A stretch of 8,183 nucleotides of DNA from an uncultured Clostridia bacterium (GTDB lineage: Bacteria; Bacillota; Clostridia; Oscillospirales; Oscillospiraceae): assembly GCA_947176425.1 (NCBI GenBank), contig CAMWQV010000068.1, positions 1-8,183 of the forward strand, read 5' to 3'. Both the position numbers and the translations under genes were made by a program. The notes below the pieces were generated by a model. That model was not told the origin of the DNA. It worked only from the letters and a program-made list of their open reading frames with translations, and made no database searches. How positions within the stretch are numbered: the stretch's first letter is position 1; every line of letters begins with the position of its first letter. Of this stretch, positions 7,701-8,183 are shown in pieces.

Positions 7701-7959
7701 CTACCTTGAATATTTTTTCAAAAGTAGATATTGGCACGCCTTTATGAATTTTAACGGTGATTCCGGAGCGAGATCAGATCGATTTTCTATTAAAGACAGT
7801 ATATTTTTCCAGATGCCCATACCTTTACCAGATATAGATGAGCAAAGAAAAATTGGAGAGTTTCTAACTGCTCTTGACCGACTTATTATCCTTCACCAAC
7901 ATGAATTGGAGCAACTGAAGAATATCAATAAAGCCTGCTTTGAAAAAATGTTCGTCTAA
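4750..7959 (+). CDS. hsdM: Type I restriction-modification HsdM-HsdS fusion with one target-recognition domain
   Basis: This 1069-aa protein combines an N6-adenine methylase with a DNA-specificity module. Residues 1-150 form the helical HsdM N-terminal domain. The methylase core has AGEFYTP (184-190), the SAM-binding DPTSGSGSLL (215-224), and the catalytic NPPY (305-308). A long helical, coiled-coil-rich C-terminal region (about 600-848) is typical of the long HsdM form and ends in GSEFDMKGLAEF (833-844). After a short junction, RMFPKEGANVPEIRF (861-875) opens an HsdS module with one TRD and the usual end DIDEQRKIGEFLTALDRL (1028-1045) plus a helix to the C terminus. HsdM is normally about 500-870 aa and separate, and HsdS normally has two TRDs. 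The recognition region is clearly more AT-rich than the methylase part, so it was probably exchanged. It likely assembles as a symmetric complex on a palindromic bipartite site. The start is set by AGGAGG at 4735. HsdR follows 18 bases later. Confidence 0.9.
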   Translation: MNKQQLASKIWESANKMRSKIEANEYKDYILGFIFYKFLSDKEVKYLMENDWTEEYLPELTEEDDETVENIQKNLGYFISYDNLFSSWIAKGIDFSAENVTDALSAFSRLINPSHKKLFDNIFATLQTGLSKLGETSGARTKAIRELLYLIKDIPMDGKQDYDVLGFIYEYLISNFAANAGKKAGEFYTPHEVSLLMSEIIANHLKDRTEIKIYDPTSGSGSLLINIGKCVARYAGNGDHIMYYAQELKENTYNLTRMNLVMRGILPDNIVTRNGDTLEDDWPYFDENDPIHTYNPLYVDAVVSNPPYSQAWNPADKESDPRYARFGLAPKGKADYAFLLHDLYHLKPNGIMTIVLPHGVLFRGGEEGTIRKNLIELNHIDAIIGLPANIFFGTGIPTIIMVLKQKRDNTDVLIVDASKGFAKVGKNNVLRACDIKKIVDAVAARESIPKFAERVERDTIRANDYNLNIPRYVDSSEKAESWDIYSSMFGGIPESELRELHPYWTAFPELKEAIFASDNDSYCHLNVPDLKSALRSHPSIISFVSRYEKLFHDFDDLLRAELLDNMQTLNTAQEESVLSDAIFSRLDGIPLVDRYGAYQLLDDEWGRIAGDLEIIQTEGFAATKQVDPNMVTKKKNGKEQEVQDGWAGHVLPFDLVQKNMLASDLDALAKLEDRLSEISGEYETLLEELSEEDKEQDFVNENKDAFVPAEVKKVLKAKAADPETLAVLKKVDKLITEEKALKKKIREDSTALHLKTKATIEGLSDADVLELLHKKWIVPIVDSIRSLPDTIISEFIGKLDALCKKYEMTLANVEKEIADTERSLILMLDELTGSEFDMKGLAEFKKRLRGGYNIKNSVLERMFPKEGANVPEIRFTGFTGAWSQRLLGEIADKVTEKNSGTQYTETLTNSAEYGIISQQDFFDHSISKIENLNGYYIVCDEDFVYNPRISVTAPVGPINRNKLGRTGVMSPLYTVFRTHDVDNTYLEYFFKSRYWHAFMNFNGDSGARSDRFSIKDSIFFQMPIPLPDIDEQRKIGEFLTALDRLIILHQHELEQLKNINKACFEKMFV
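7306..7341 (+). repeat. Imperfect direct repeat, copy 1, before the target-recognition domain
   Basis: This 36-base segment, coding residues 853-864 (NIKNSVLERMFP), matches 7921-7956 at 24 of 36 positions by hand alignment without gaps. The two copies bracket one TRD cassette of 205 codons. Such repeats reflect the conserved helices that flank each TRD in HsdS and are natural sites for cassette exchange. Confidence 0.6.
7921..7956 (+). repeat. Imperfect direct repeat, copy 2, at the 3' end of the HsdM-HsdS gene
   Basis: This second copy of the 7306-7341 segment codes residues 1058-1069 (NINKACFEKMFV) at the C-terminal helix of the HsdS module. Identical residues in the two copies are N, I, E, M and F. 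It ends just before the stop codon. Confidence 0.6.
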
Positions 7960-7977
7960 GATAGAAAGGAGGACGCT

Positions 7978-8145
7978 ATGGCATTCACAAAGGAGGCCGA
8001 ATTTGAGACCGCACTGATTAAGTTGTTGTCAGAGCATGGCTGGGAAAAGGAAGTTTTGCGCAACTATACGGAACAGCAACTCATCCGAAACTGGGCAGAT
8101 ATCCTTTTCCAAAACAATCGCGGCATTGAAGAGTCTGAATTTTAA
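7978..8145 (+). pseudogene. hsdR: 5' fragment of type I restriction subunit HsdR, stopped after 55 codons
   Basis: HsdR is the ATP-dependent translocase and nuclease subunit of type I systems, normally about 1000 aa. Here the start is well formed: AAAGGAGG (7965-7972) sits 5 bases before ATG 7978, 18 bases after the fusion gene. The product begins MAFTKEAEFETALIKLL and carries GWEKEVL and NWADILFQNNRGI (38-50), a classic HsdR N terminus. After residue 51 the similarity stops; ESEF follows and then TAA (8143-8145). Neither other frame of 8131-8183 restores the expected HsdR sequence. The gene is therefore truncated or interrupted by an insertion or rearrangement near 8130, and may resume beyond the window. 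No nuclease or helicase motif is present in the visible part. Confidence 0.8.
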
Positions 8146-8183
8146 AGTGTGTAGGAGCCAAAAACTTACAACAACTGCGAATA

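Noticed and set aside
8146..8183. GTGTG motif after the hsdR break as a group II intron 5' end
   Set aside because: Only the first few bases fit, the following sequence is not recognisable as intron domain I, and too little sequence remains to judge.
1..8183. CRISPR array, tRNA or complete insertion sequence
   Set aside because: No spaced direct repeats, tRNA-like cloverleaf, transposase or matching terminal inverted repeats were found by eye.

Overview
The window looks like an accessory (defence/mobile) region of a Clostridia-type Bacillota genome, probably a gut species. The reasons are a relaxase typical of conjugative elements in gut Clostridia, long-form HsdM, AGGAGG-type ribosome sites and consensus SigA-like promoter sequence. 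The genus cannot be fixed from this sequence alone.

Layout. Positions 1-1373 belong to a mobile element. A rho-independent terminator (14-39, + strand) ends an unseen gene to the left. A minus-strand relaxase (99-1373) ends in its own terminator (51-90). The relaxase is cut off at its N terminus: in-frame family-like sequence runs past the only usable start and stops at a TGA at 1374-1376. Positions 1377-1787 are AT-rich and largely non-coding, with a strong extended -10 promoter (1619-1647), a 17-codon leader ORF and a weaker 55-codon ORF.

From 1788 to the right edge all genes are on + and probably form one defence operon. They are: (1) an AIPR-family protein with a Mrr-like PD-(D/E)xK N terminus; (2) a 368-aa protein that resembles a class III nucleotide cyclase fold, keeps two likely metal aspartates, but seems to lack the usual Asn/Arg pair; (3) a 1069-aa HsdM-HsdS fusion with only one target-recognition domain, whose start codon lies inside the end of gene 2; and (4) the first ~51 residues of HsdR, which then lose similarity and meet a stop at 8143-8145.

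How it may work. The fused MS protein should methylate DNA at a site set by its single recognition domain, probably as a symmetric assembly with a palindromic bipartite target. HsdR appears broken here, unless it resumes beyond the window, so the AIPR protein is the only intact candidate nuclease in view. The cyclase-like protein, translationally coupled to the methylase, is the most novel element: it could be a Pycsar-like sensor or a degenerate nucleotide-binding regulator. These functional links are inference. Base composition differs between parts: the HsdM region is visibly GC-richer, while aipr, the cyclase-like gene and the recognition domain are AT-rich. This suggests a mosaic assembled by recombination next to, or into, a mobile element.
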